From: Deltaproteobacteria bacterium | Lineage (GTDB): Bacteria > Desulfobacterota > Binatia > Bin18 | Direction of reading: 5' to 3' | Length of the DNA stretch: 43,835 nt | NCBI GenBank assembly: GCA_016874775.1 | Contig: VGTJ01000022.1 | Coordinates: 1-43,835, forward strand | Shown here: one piece after another, positions 35,230-43,806 of the stretch | How the letters are laid out: every line of letters starts with the position of its first letter | Position numbering within the stretch: the first letter of the stretch is position 1 | Position numbers and translations under genes: made by a program | Notes under the pieces: generated by a model | The model's input: the letters and a program-made list of their open reading frames with translations, nothing else | Told to the model about the DNA's origin: nothing | Databases searched by the model: none

Positions 35230-36207
35230 AATGGACAGTCCCTCACCAAATGGCACATACGGCTCATGCAACGCTAAACTGAGCATCAACCGTATCCGCG
35301 CCTTGCGAGGAGAGAGCCAGTTTTCAATCACCACACCAGCATTGTGCAAATCATCATATGCGTGTGGATAATAGCGCTCGTCGGCAGTCGTGCCACTTAC
35401 TGCGCTTGAGCAGAGAACAACCGGTACCCCACGCGCAGCGAGCTGTAACACTCGCTTTCTTGCTGTGGGTGGTATCGTGCCTGTTGCCATCCCGGCGACG
35501 ACCAGCCCGTGGAGAGAAGTCTCTGAAAGTTTGTTCAAGAGACTGCCATCATCCGCGATACCCATCATAAGGATGGGCACTGACGCTGGCAGTGACTCCG
35601 GAATCCTAGCGAAGCGTTTTCGCAGTGTCGGTTTCCACGGACAACTGACCCGATCTCCGAGAATCCCTCCGTACGGAGCGCCGCGCCGGGCAGCAAACGC
35701 ATCAAGCGCAGTCGTATCGCTTTTGTACACACTCCAGGCTTCAAAGATGTCATTGTTCATCGTTACCAGCACGCCGTATGCAGACGAGGTTGTTGTTGCA
35801 AGACTAATGGCGTTGTTGAGGTTGCTGATGCCATCGAAATCACTGGCCCAATTTGGACGCATTGCGCCGGTGAACACGATCGGAACAGGTGCCGCAAGCA
35901 CCTCGTCAATGCCATACGCCACTTCCTCTAACGCGTCGGTTCCGTGCGTGACGACGATGCCATCGACCTGACTGTCTCCTGTTTCCCGAAGACAACGCGC
36001 CAAGCTCAGCAGGTGCTCAATCTTCCCGGTATTATAGTCGAGGTCGATGGCACGGACTGTGATATTTGGTGTGTACGAGGAGCGTGCCAGGAGATCCGCA
36101 GCCTTCAACGCTGGAACGCTGGTCCCCTGCTTTGCATCCCAGACCATGCTGATGGTGCCACCCGTCGCGACAAGCACGAGAGTTGGCTTCTTATCGTCAA
36201 GTGGCAT
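35224..36207 (-). CDS. Asparaginase/glutaminase-family amidohydrolase
   Basis: A 327-residue enzyme with both asparaginase threonine motifs: ATGGTIS near residue 14 (nucleophile Thr18) and VTHGTDALEEVAY near residue 85, followed by VFTGAMRPNWASDFDG. No signal peptide, so it is cytoplasmic. The family hydrolyses L-asparagine, L-glutamine or related amides. It starts three bases after the egtD stop and is the last gene of the ergothioneine operon. That tight link is not part of the known pathway: it may only supply amino acids, or cleave a gamma-glutamyl or amide bond in a related compound. Its stop lies within a strong hairpin. Confidence 0.85.
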   Translation of the reverse strand: MPLDDKKPTLVLVATGGTISMVWDAKQGTSVPALKAADLLARSSYTPNITVRAIDLDYNTGKIEHLLSLARCLRETGDSQVDGIVVTHGTDALEEVAYGIDEVLAAPVPIVFTGAMRPNWASDFDGISNLNNAISLATTTSSAYGVLVTMNNDIFEAWSVYKSDTTALDAFAARRGAPYGGILGDRVSCPWKPTLRKRFARIPESLPASVPILMMGIADDGSLLNKLSETSLHGLVVAGMATGTIPPTARKRVLQLAARGVPVVLCSSAVSGTTADERYYPHAYDDLHNAGVVIENWLSPRKARIRLMLSLALHEPYVPFGEGLSIA

Positions 36208-36210
36208 TGG

Positions 36211-37218
36211 TTATGCCTCGGTTGGTTTGCCCACGAAACGAAAGAGTGCCACCATGAACCAGCCGCGAGGATCCATCCACAATGCCCGCTGCAAGAAGCC
36301 GCATGCTGCGAGTTGGGCACTGATCTCAGTCGGCGAGAATTTACGCGAGATTTCTGTGTGAATCGTTTCTTCCGCGCGAAAGGGGATATGGAGATTAAGG
36401 CCGGAAATCGTCACCTGCTGTTGCTTCTCGCTGAGTAAGTGCATTTCAATTTGGTGTAGTTCCTGATTATAAAAGGCTAGATGCGAGAAGCGAGAGAGAT
36501 CAAACCGTGCCGCTAACTCACGATTCATGCGTTGGAGCAGATTCAGATTGAACGCGGCGGTCACACCGGCAGCATCATTGTAGGCAGGTTCAAGAATGTC
36601 GATCGGTTTTTGTAAGTCGCAGCCTAAGAGAAAAAAGTCTCCTGGCTTTAAGGTCTCGGTCAGTTTAGCGAAGAGCTGCTTTTGCTCTTCGCGAGTGAAG
36701 TTGCCAAGATTGCTACCCAAGAAAATGACGAGCCGCGGTTTGCCATTGGGCAAGGCTGTCAATCCGTTGAGATAATCAGTGGCCAAAGCATCGACGATCA
36801 TATGAGGATATTCACCGACCAACGCTTTCGCCGTCGCTTCGAGCATGGGCGCACTAATGTCGATTGGCACGTAGCGCAGCTCGAGATTCCGGCGCTGTCC
36901 TTCATCAAAGAGCAAGCGTGTTTTCACCGAACTGCCACTGCCTAACTCAACAATCGTACAATCGCCGATTTCATCCCAAATATCGGCAGCGTGGGTCTGC
37001 AGAATACTCGCTTCGGTGCGGGTAAGGTAATATTCCGGTTGTTGGCAAATCTGCTCAAATAAAAGCGAGCCGCGGCGATCGTAAAAATACTTGGGTGGAA
37101 TCGTCTTTTGCGAGCGCTGCAAACCCGTAGTGACATCCTCACAGAAATGTGAGCGAATCTCGACTGGAGTGGTGATGCGAAGGCGGTGACCTCCCGAGTG
37201 TTGCGTGTCCATTGTCAT
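36211..37218 (-). CDS. egtD: L-histidine N-alpha-methyltransferase
   Basis: A 335-residue SAM-dependent methyltransferase of the EgtD family. It has the family start (TTGLQRSQKTIPPKYFYD, then GSLLFEQICQQPEYYLTRTE), the SAM-binding ELGSGSSVKTR motif, the LGSNLGNF loop and the C-terminal FSPTEISAQLAACGF. EgtD trimethylates histidine to hercynine, the first step of ergothioneine synthesis. It follows egtB by 69 bases and precedes the asparaginase by three, all on the - strand. Start ATG at 37218; a second ATG two codons later is possible. Confidence 0.95.
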   Translation of the reverse strand: MTMDTQHSGGHRLRITTPVEIRSHFCEDVTTGLQRSQKTIPPKYFYDRRGSLLFEQICQQPEYYLTRTEASILQTHAADIWDEIGDCTIVELGSGSSVKTRLLFDEGQRRNLELRYVPIDISAPMLEATAKALVGEYPHMIVDALATDYLNGLTALPNGKPRLVIFLGSNLGNFTREEQKQLFAKLTETLKPGDFFLLGCDLQKPIDILEPAYNDAAGVTAAFNLNLLQRMNRELAARFDLSRFSHLAFYNQELHQIEMHLLSEKQQQVTISGLNLHIPFRAEETIHTEISRKFSPTEISAQLAACGFLQRALWMDPRGWFMVALFRFVGKPTEA

Positions 37219-37287
37219 CTCGTCTTTCCTTTCCCTATGACAACCACGAGAAGAGAGGCGGCGACGCTGTGGTGTCGAGGTTATGCG

Positions 37288-38502
37288 TCAATCGTCGTCC
37301 TTGGCACAGCGAAAACCAGAGAATATCGCCCGCATGCCAGGATGATACCAATTGCGAAATGCTGAACGGCGGATGTGCTCTTGGGTTACCCATGACCCGC
37401 CACGTAACACGCGATGCTGCTGATCGAAGTACGGCACTGAATATCCTTCATAGGGATGGGCACGAAAACCTGGGTAAGGGTGAAACCACGTTGATGTCCA
37501 CTCCCACACTCGGCCTGTCCCACTTAGCTCGTTACTTGTCGCTGCATATTCCCATTCGGCTTCGGTTGGCAAGCGTTTTCCAACCCATCGTGCGTACGCA
37601 TCAGCCTCGTACCAGCTTACGCACCGTACTGGCTGTTCAAGCACTAGGGGTGATGCGTAGCCAAAGTCCAGTTCGATCCAGCGTCCAGCAGAGAGCTGTC
37701 GCCAGTAGCGTGGGTGCCGAACTCTTTCGTCCTGACACCAGCGCCAACCACCCGTAGTCCAGTAGCGTGAGCGTTCATACCCACCATCCTCTACGAAGTG
37801 GATGAATTCACCATTCGTGACTGGCCACTGATCGATAGAGGATGCGGAGAGGCGCACTTCATGGCGCGGACGCTCGTTGTCCAACGTCTCGCGTATGTCG
37901 TCGCTGCCGATAGGAACAGTTCTTTCCGGGAGATAATTCATCCGTCCTGTCGGGTGTAGTCCGGCAGTATGACCAAAAAATGGCGAATAGCGGTGATAGA
38001 CCTGATTCCGCCACTCCACTTCGGTGCAGTTATTGGAGACAGATTCACACTGGGCTGCGCCCAAGAGTTGGAGAATAATGAGCATGGTTTCCAAATGCTG
38101 CTCTTCGTGTTGCAGGAGCATGGAGAAGATGTTGCCATGCTGTAACAGAGGATGTGAGGTGTGAAATGAAGCCTGTGCAAGAAACCGCGCCGTCTCGGCT
38201 CGAACAGTGCTCAGGTAAGTCAGCATTTCCTCACGGGGTGGCAACTGGCCCCGTTTTGTCTTCGGATTCTCTGTTGGAGTGAAGAAGAAGTCATAAAACG
38301 GCGAAAGTGAGGCTTGTCTTTGACATTGTTGGCGAAGCCAAAACGACTCGACGACCCCGATATGACCAAGGTGCCAACCAACCGGGCTAAACTCGGAGTG
38401 AACCTGGCGACGGAGATCTGGATCTGCCACCGCAGCAACGAGTCGCAGTGTACGATTTCGCGCCTCTTCCAGCACGGCGAGGTATTCCGTTGGGGTTCGC
38501 AT
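37288..38502 (-). CDS. egtB: Hercynine oxygenase (ergothioneine sulfoxide synthase)
   Basis: A 404-residue non-heme iron enzyme with an N-terminal DinB-like four-helix domain and a C-terminal FGE-sulfatase domain. Iron ligands are seen as WHLGH (His44/47) and QHEEQHLE (His132, His136). The FGE part shows PTEAEWEYAA, GRVWEWTSTWFHPYPG and VLRGGSW. It joins hercynine and gamma-glutamylcysteine (or cysteine) with O2 to form the sulfoxide. Its neighbour EgtC implies the gamma-glutamylcysteine route. ATG 38502 lies 11 bases after the egtC stop; an upstream in-frame ATG at 38574 would overlap egtC by 61 bases and adds nothing conserved. Confidence 0.95.
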   Translation of the reverse strand: MRTPTEYLAVLEEARNRTLRLVAAVADPDLRRQVHSEFSPVGWHLGHIGVVESFWLRQQCQRQASLSPFYDFFFTPTENPKTKRGQLPPREEMLTYLSTVRAETARFLAQASFHTSHPLLQHGNIFSMLLQHEEQHLETMLIILQLLGAAQCESVSNNCTEVEWRNQVYHRYSPFFGHTAGLHPTGRMNYLPERTVPIGSDDIRETLDNERPRHEVRLSASSIDQWPVTNGEFIHFVEDGGYERSRYWTTGGWRWCQDERVRHPRYWRQLSAGRWIELDFGYASPLVLEQPVRCVSWYEADAYARWVGKRLPTEAEWEYAATSNELSGTGRVWEWTSTWFHPYPGFRAHPYEGYSVPYFDQQHRVLRGGSWVTQEHIRRSAFRNWYHPGMRAIFSGFRCAKDDD

Positions 38503-38513
38503 AATGTTGCCAC

Positions 38514-39320
38514 TTATGAGATGGATAACGGGATGGTCTCTGCACGTAAGTCGTGGTCGATCGCTAAGACACAACTCTCAGGTATGACGTTCCACTCTAC
38601 CTGTGACGATAAGCGTTCTGAGGCGACTATCGTGGCGTTAGGAAACAAGGCTGAACGCTGTTGATAGTAGAGGGACGGTGCTGGTGTTGCGGTTGAGAAA
38701 CGTGAAACAACAAGGGATTCGCCATTGGTTACCGCGAGGTTCAGTGCAACATGTAACTGCTGTGGTCGTGCCCAAAGGGCCAATTGTCGAATGGTTGCGT
38801 GCAGCGCCTCACTCATGGCTTGTGCTGTTGCCGCTCGTGCATGAAGAAAATTGAGAAACAACGCAAAGACGTGTTCTGAGTCGGTCGTGCCACCGATAGT
38901 GCTGTAATACTCGTCACGTAACGTTTCACGGATGCGACGCATGAGGGTTTGGCGGAAATTCTCGATATAACCGTTATGCATGAAGAGAAACCGCTGATAA
39001 GCAAAGGGCTGACAGTTGCTTTGATCAACTGCCTGGCCAGGGGTGGCACTCCGCACGTTGGCGAAAATGCAATCTGACGCAATGTGTTTGCTGAGACCAG
39101 GAAGATTGCGGTCGCTCCAGATCGGGGTGATATTGGTGTAGACACATGGGGTTGGGTCGAGCGCACGATTGTACCAACCGACACCGAAGCCATCGGCGTT
39201 GACGACGCCAGATGTCATCTCGCGCGGCTGATAGCTCTGCACTACGAGTGAATGTTCAGTCTCACTCACTACGCGTGCCAGCGGAATTGCTTGGCCCAGG
39301 TAGGCAACGAATCTGCACAT
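38514..39320 (-). CDS. egtC: Ergothioneine pathway glutamine amidotransferase-like hydrolase
   Basis: A 268-residue Ntn-type class II glutamine amidotransferase domain. Cys2 in MCRFVAYLG is the nucleophile once the initiator Met is removed, so the second of two adjacent ATGs (39320) is the right start. GFGVGWYN, FANVRSAT and FMHNGYIENF are the remaining signature motifs. EgtC removes the gamma-glutamyl group from gamma-glutamyl-hercynylcysteine sulfoxide. This gene shows that the organism uses gamma-glutamylcysteine as sulfur donor. It lies four bases downstream of the ATP-grasp gene and 11 bases before egtB. No EgtE-type C-S lyase is seen in the window. Confidence 0.93.
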   Translation of the reverse strand: MCRFVAYLGQAIPLARVVSETEHSLVVQSYQPREMTSGVVNADGFGVGWYNRALDPTPCVYTNITPIWSDRNLPGLSKHIASDCIFANVRSATPGQAVDQSNCQPFAYQRFLFMHNGYIENFRQTLMRRIRETLRDEYYSTIGGTTDSEHVFALFLNFLHARAATAQAMSEALHATIRQLALWARPQQLHVALNLAVTNGESLVVSRFSTATPAPSLYYQQRSALFPNATIVASERLSSQVEWNVIPESCVLAIDHDLRAETIPLSIS

Positions 39321-39324
39321 CATA

Positions 39325-40530
39325 TCACCACGGCGATGACTCGGGCTTCCTCAGCAGCAAGCGCCGCAGTCGTTGAGCCTCATCATGAATTTCTTCGTAG
39401 CTACCACCAAACAGGTCAATCTGCGCCAACACGGTGCCGAACTCACTGACTTGTTTGACGCGATCGCCTGGCGACACATACCGCGTCAGTTGCGGTAGTG
39501 CACGTGCCTGGGCAAAATCGAAAAGATGCTCGGCTTGGTCTTCCGCAAAGGTAATGAAATTAAATTGCCCGCCGACAGCACCGGTGGACGTCGAAGACGG
39601 AACGAGTCGACGACCAGTAGCCAACGCCAGTCCTGCCTCATACACGCAGGAGTTCAGACAACGACGGTACAGATTGTAAAAGCACGTTGCTGCGCGCCCG
39701 TTAATCTCGGTTAACGTGGCTGTGTCCTCATGACACCAGAACTCGATATTGAAAAATCCATTATTCAAGCCGACATTGCCGATTGCTTCCTTCGCGCGTT
39801 CTTCCAGCAACATTTGTATGCGCGGTGAATGACGCGACGGCAATGAAAAGTTGTCTATGACCCGCGTGCCGGGGTAGGTGTTCGTGTCGGTGATCGCCCA
39901 GATATACGGCTGATTATCCTCTACCCAGCCTTCGACCGTTACTTGAGGTCCGTCGATGAACTCCTCGACTAACATGATGTCACGTGCGGCTAGTGGATAT
40001 CTCTGCTGATCGATATAACGACGAAAAAAGGGGAAGTAGAGTGGTGACCAAGAGCCATATTCGCGTCGCGCCACAGTGAGGGCATGGTGCAGATCCTGTG
40101 GTGACTCAAGCTTGAAACCCAGAATACCGAGATTGAGCCACGGCGGTTTGATGTAACAGGGGTAGCCTGGCACCGAGGGATTCTCAGCATGGAGGTCGAG
40201 TGCTGCACAACGGACCGGAGCTGACTCACTCAGGCGCGAATAATACTTATGCAAACAGAGAAACACTGATTCGACGCTGGGACCACGAAAACCAAACTCT
40301 TCGCATAAAGCGGCAGCGACGATATCGGCGACATCCCGTGAATAAAAAACTGCATCGATGTGATGCTTCCGGATATACTCGCGACACAGATCTGTATAGG
40401 CGAGGAGATCGAGTTCGGGTGACGGCGTACGCGGGTTCAGTGGGGCATCGAGCAGATGAAAGCGGTAGCCTTCGATGGCAGCCAACGCAGTGCGGTCGCG
40501 CTGAGATGGACAGGTGATTAACACATCCAT
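39325..40530 (-). CDS. ATP-grasp ligase, first gene of the ergothioneine operon
   Basis: A 401-residue ATP-grasp protein: a pre-ATP-grasp Rossmann part (MDVLITCPSQRDRTALAAIE to about 100), then YPCYIKPPWLN with the ATP-binding lysine, the VEEFIDGPQVTVEGWVED strand pair, and FFNIEFWCHEDTATLTEINGRA with the metal-binding Glu and Asn. It resembles carbamoyl-phosphate-synthetase-like ligases that form amide or peptide bonds between carboxylates and amines. It starts the operon (AAGGGA before the ATG) and ends four bases before egtC. In mycobacteria this place holds EgtA, a GCS2-type glutamate-cysteine ligase of another fold. A replacement role in making gamma-glutamylcysteine is plausible; it could also act on ergothioneine itself. 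Confidence 0.82.
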   Translation of the reverse strand: MDVLITCPSQRDRTALAAIEGYRFHLLDAPLNPRTPSPELDLLAYTDLCREYIRKHHIDAVFYSRDVADIVAAALCEEFGFRGPSVESVFLCLHKYYSRLSESAPVRCAALDLHAENPSVPGYPCYIKPPWLNLGILGFKLESPQDLHHALTVARREYGSWSPLYFPFFRRYIDQQRYPLAARDIMLVEEFIDGPQVTVEGWVEDNQPYIWAITDTNTYPGTRVIDNFSLPSRHSPRIQMLLEERAKEAIGNVGLNNGFFNIEFWCHEDTATLTEINGRAATCFYNLYRRCLNSCVYEAGLALATGRRLVPSSTSTGAVGGQFNFITFAEDQAEHLFDFAQARALPQLTRYVSPGDRVKQVSEFGTVLAQIDLFGGSYEEIHDEAQRLRRLLLRKPESSPW

Positions 40531-40625
40531 AGCGGTTCCCTTACTTCCCTTTTGCCTTTCCGCCTCCTACACGGTATACCCACGGATAGCAATTACGTCT
40601 GATTACCGAGCGAAAGGAGAAGGGT

Positions 40626-41201
40626 ATGCTCCTGTATCTCGACACCAAACGAGCGCCGAACCCCCGCAAGATGCGAATCTATCTTGCTGAGAAAAAGCTT
40701 CAGCTACCGATCAAGGAGTTGGATTTGCGAGCTGGCGAACAACGGACGCCGGAATTTCGCCAAAAGAACCTATTTGCTGGGGTGCCAATTCTGGAATTGG
40801 ATGATGGCACTGTCATTGCCGAATCGCTTGCCATCATTGAGTACCTTGAAGAGTTGTATCCCGAACCGCCACTGTTGGGCGCAACGCCGGTGCAGCGGGC
40901 ATTGGTGCGAATGTGGGAACGACGCTGCGAAATCGGGGTCTACCTCGCTGCCTCGCGCATGGTGTTAGCGAAAGGTGACGTCTCGGCCCATGCGCGGCAA
41001 ACGTTACTTGCGCGGTTGGCGTTGCTCAACGAAGGGTTGCAGGGCAAGGAGTGGCTTGCCGGTCCATTCTCGCTTGCGGATATTACGTTGTTCATCGGTC
41101 TGGAAACCGCGCATCATGGGGAGTTTGCCCTTGATCCCGCCTGGGCCAATTTGCAGCGTTGGTATGCGGCGATGAAAGTGCGGCCGACTGCGTCGGCATG
41201 A
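40626..41201 (+). CDS. Glutathione S-transferase family protein
   Basis: A 191-residue protein with an N-terminal thioredoxin-like domain (LDTKRAPNPRKMRIYLAEKK, cis-Pro VPILELDDG, ESLAIIEYLEELYP with the glutathione-contacting Glu-Ser) and a C-terminal helical domain (GPFSLADITLFIGLE). Family members conjugate or reduce with glutathione or another thiol. The presence of gamma-glutamylcysteine chemistry in the divergent operon makes a thiol cofactor plausible, but its specificity is unknown. The ATG follows AAAGGAGAAGG. The 95-base gap to the ergothioneine operon holds both promoters. Confidence 0.88.
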   Translation: MLLYLDTKRAPNPRKMRIYLAEKKLQLPIKELDLRAGEQRTPEFRQKNLFAGVPILELDDGTVIAESLAIIEYLEELYPEPPLLGATPVQRALVRMWERRCEIGVYLAASRMVLAKGDVSAHARQTLLARLALLNEGLQGKEWLAGPFSLADITLFIGLETAHHGEFALDPAWANLQRWYAAMKVRPTASA

Positions 41202-41245
41202 AAGGTTGGCGCATGAGGTACCCATAGATATTGATTCCCGTGCGC

Positions 41246-42502
41246 ATGGCGTACGCTACGAACCTATTCATGCTCTCTTCGCTTCAACTGCCGCTCGTGT
41301 TACGCCAGCCCGACACACGTCAATTCGCGCTGTTCTTTGACATCACCTATTTCTTGCAAGGCTTTGCTGACCTGTCTTCTGGGCTCGCGCATCAGCCAGT
41401 GCAGTATTATCTCAAAGAGCATTTTCAGCTCTCGGCTGCTGAATCGGGGGTATTCTGGGCGACGGTTGGACTCGGCTGGACATTGAAGCCTCTCTATGGG
41501 TTCATGTCGGATAGTGTGCCGTTTGCTGGCTATCGTCGCAAAAGCTATCTCATCTTGATGGCCCTGATCGGCGCGGTCGGTTGGGGAGTGTTAACGTTCT
41601 CCTCTGTTTCGTATGTTCTCCTGCTGGCTGTACTCACTCTCTGTGCTGCGACCCTTGCCTTTACCGATGTGATGACCGATGCCTTGATGGTAGAAACCGG
41701 CCAGCCTCGACGGCTCACCGGTAGTTTTCAAGCGATCCAGTGGGCTACGCTGAGTGTGGCCTTGATTCTCGCACAATTCCTCGGTGGCTATTTGGCAACC
41801 TATACATCAATGCGTAGTGTATTTTTTCTGGCCGCCGTTTTTCCTCTCATCCTGATGACCGTTACCTTCTGGTTAGTTCGTGAACCTCCAGCCGATACTG
41901 CGCAGGCAACGTTTACTCATACGCTTTCTGCCCTCCGCCATGTCATGACGATGCCGATGTTGTGGACGAGTGTTGCCTTCCTCTTTCTGTGGAACTTTAG
42001 CCCCTCCTTTGGCACGCCACTCCTATATTACCAAACCGACGTTCTCAGATTCTCAAAAGTTTTCATCGGTACTCTCGGGGCATGTGCCCAAGTCGGGAGC
42101 GTCATTGGGGCGCTGCTGTTTCTCCTGTATGGTCGCTCATTGCCGCTGAACAGACTGTTGTTCCTCGCTGTTGCGCTGGGCGTGTTGTCGACCTTGAGCT
42201 TCTTAGGATTAGTGGGGCCGCGCTCAGCAGTTGGTCTGTTTTTTTTCTCCGGCATGATTAACCAGGTGACTCATCTGGCAGTGCTCGACCTCGCCGCGCG
42301 CATGTGCCCAGTGCAAGCCGCAGGCACGGTCTTTGCGCTGTTGATGGCGACGTTAAATCTTGGCAGCAGCAGTGGAGGAATCGTGGGTGGGTGGTTGTAT
42401 GAGGTTGCTGGTTTTCCGCTGTTGATTTTCATGAGCGCACTGGGGACGGCGTTGTGTTGGTTGATCGTGCCGTTTGTCCGTGAACCGAGCCAGAACCCTT
42501 GA
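41246..42502 (+). CDS. Folate/biopterin transporter (BT1)-like MFS transporter
   Basis: A 418-residue inner-membrane protein with about 12 transmembrane helices. The BT1 motifs are clear: QPVQYYLKEHFQLSAAESG and LKPLYGFMSDSVPFAGYRRK, plus FTDVMTDALMVETGQ. In cyanobacteria, plants and trypanosomatids, BT1 family members carry folates or pteridines, while others remain unassigned. The start is uncertain: ATG 41246 was chosen, with GTG 41240 and TTG 41231 in frame and no good Shine-Dalgarno for any. It lies 44 bases after the GST gene. If the organism uses F420 or folates, pteridine import would be useful, but this is speculation. Confidence 0.85.
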   Translation: MAYATNLFMLSSLQLPLVLRQPDTRQFALFFDITYFLQGFADLSSGLAHQPVQYYLKEHFQLSAAESGVFWATVGLGWTLKPLYGFMSDSVPFAGYRRKSYLILMALIGAVGWGVLTFSSVSYVLLLAVLTLCAATLAFTDVMTDALMVETGQPRRLTGSFQAIQWATLSVALILAQFLGGYLATYTSMRSVFFLAAVFPLILMTVTFWLVREPPADTAQATFTHTLSALRHVMTMPMLWTSVAFLFLWNFSPSFGTPLLYYQTDVLRFSKVFIGTLGACAQVGSVIGALLFLLYGRSLPLNRLLFLAVALGVLSTLSFLGLVGPRSAVGLFFFSGMINQVTHLAVLDLAARMCPVQAAGTVFALLMATLNLGSSSGGIVGGWLYEVAGFPLLIFMSALGTALCWLIVPFVREPSQNP

Positions 42503-42569
42503 CGACCTCCCTCGGGACAGAGTAAGCCCTCCGAACAGACATTGATTCTACTAACGGAGGGAGCTGCTG

Positions 42570-43487
42570 ATGAAACTCTATCGTTCGATTCTGTTCGTTC
42601 CCGGCAATCGCGCTGAGTGGATCGACAAGGCACCAAAATACAAACCCGATGCACTTATCATTGACCTTGAAGATGCGGTCCCGATTGCCGAAAAAGCAGA
42701 GGCCCGTCCGATCGTCCGCGCAGGTATTGAGCGCTCGCATAAACGTGGCATGCCCACCGTTGTGCGTGTGAACGGGGTTGATACCGGCCTGACCAGTGAT
42801 GATATCGAAGCGATCGTCGTCCCAGGGCTCGTTGCGGTTGCGGTTCCCAAGTTGGAGAAGAGAGAAGAGATTCTCAAGGTCGATGCCTGGCTTGAGCATT
42901 ACGAACGCAAAGCTGGACTGCCGATTGGTTCAGTGGAGATTGTTGCCATTCCAGAGACCGCGAAAGGTCTGATGAATGCGTATGAGTTGATCAGCGCCTG
43001 TGAACGCATGGGCAATATTGTTGGTGGGGTTGGTGCTCGTTCTGGTGATGTAACCAAAGCGATTGGCTATCGCTGGACCCGTAATGGCTTTGAAACGTTG
43101 TATCTTGCCTCTCATGTATTACTCGCCGCGCGCGCGGCTGGCATCGAGTATCCGTTAGCCGCAGGATCACTAGAAGTGAGTGATCTTGAGCTGGTTCGGG
43201 CGCAGCTGCAACGCGTGCGTGAAATTGGCTATCGTGGCTCGTTGCTGATTCATCCGTCGGCTATCGCAATTGCCAATGAAATCTTCGCGCCCTCGAAAGA
43301 AGAGATCGAATGGAACAAAGGGGTGATGCGAGCAATGGATGAAGCAGAACGCGCCGGGAAAGCGGCGGTGACGTACGACGGTATGATGGTCGACTACGCG
43401 CATGTGCGGAATGCCCTTGATCTGTTGCAACAAGCAGAATCATTCGGTCTTGAAGTCGGTGAGTATCCGAAGGTGAAGGCGTTGTAA
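42570..43487 (+). CDS. CoA ester lyase (HpcH/HpaI aldolase, CitE-like)
   Basis: A 305-residue TIM-barrel lyase of the citE family. It has YRSILFVPGNRAEWIDKAP, the metal/CoA region DALIIDLEDAVP, a conserved Arg in PTVVRVNGVDT, and the Glu in VAIPETAKGLMNAYEL, then GGVGARSGDVTKAIGYRW. Members split malyl-CoA, methylmalyl-CoA, citramalyl-CoA or similar esters, or act as thioesterases. The acyl-CoA substrate is not decided by sequence. The ATG is preceded by GGAGGGAGCTG. It is the last complete gene of the window; a composite repeat begins seven bases after its stop. Confidence 0.88.
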   Translation: MKLYRSILFVPGNRAEWIDKAPKYKPDALIIDLEDAVPIAEKAEARPIVRAGIERSHKRGMPTVVRVNGVDTGLTSDDIEAIVVPGLVAVAVPKLEKREEILKVDAWLEHYERKAGLPIGSVEIVAIPETAKGLMNAYELISACERMGNIVGGVGARSGDVTKAIGYRWTRNGFETLYLASHVLLAARAAGIEYPLAAGSLEVSDLELVRAQLQRVREIGYRGSLLIHPSAIAIANEIFAPSKEEIEWNKGVMRAMDEAERAGKAAVTYDGMMVDYAHVRNALDLLQQAESFGLEVGEYPKVKAL

Positions 43488-43493
43488 GACGTT

Positions 43494-43674
43494 GGGGCTA
43501 GAGGCTAGGGACTTGGGGTTTGTGGGGAAGGGACCAGTCCCGAGTACCGTGTCTCGCAAGTTCATTCGCGGTGAAATCGTAGGGCGCGTACCACGCGCCA
43601 GTCAGTTGGTGCGCTTCGCACGCCCTACAACTTGGGGTTTGTGGGGAAGGGACCAGCCCCTAGCCTCTAGCCCC
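43494..43674. repeat. Composite 181-bp intergenic repeat element (MITE-like)
   Basis: The outer ends are a perfect 17-bp inverted repeat (GGGGCTAGAGGCTAGGG at 43494-43510, complement at 43658-43674). Inside lies a perfect 27-bp direct repeat at 43511-43537 and 43630-43656. The centre is a large imperfect hairpin with outer arms GTAGGGCG and CGCCCTAC at 43579-43628. No coding frame of note is present. The 17-bp terminal repeats suggest a non-autonomous mobile element or a nested insertion into an older repeat. Confidence 0.6.
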
Positions 43675-43734
43675 TAGTCCCTTGTATGCCAAACATCAGG
43701 CGTGGGGTGTCGTACAGGACTAAATAAAAACCCA

Positions 43735-43764
43735 TTGGACGGAAAGTGCTTCACCTCCTAGGAT
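43735..43764 (+). promoter_or_regulatory. Candidate sigma-70 promoter
   Basis: TTGGAC (43735-43740) and TAGGAT (43759-43764) are separated by 18 bases. A transcript starting near 43771 would begin in the hairpin loop, downstream of its left arm, and lead into the gene at 43807. Confidence 0.45.
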
Positions 43765-43805
43765 GGCAAATGGATAAAGTTTGTCAGTGCCTACGGAGGT
43801 GAAGC
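43748..43805 (+). promoter_or_regulatory. Hairpin sequestering the Shine-Dalgarno
   Basis: GCTTCACCTCC (43748-43758) pairs perfectly with GGAGGTGAAGC (43795-43805), and TAGG extends to CCTA (43790-43793) across one bulged C. The right arm contains the GGAGGTGA ribosome binding site of the gene starting at 43807. Read-through transcripts would fold and hide it; a transcript from the candidate promoter would lack the left arm. Confidence 0.6.
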
Positions 43806-43806
43806 G

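Noticed and set aside
43511-43656. 27-bp direct repeats as a CRISPR remnant
   Set aside because: Only two copies, with a 92-base palindromic spacer and inverted ends; no cas genes.
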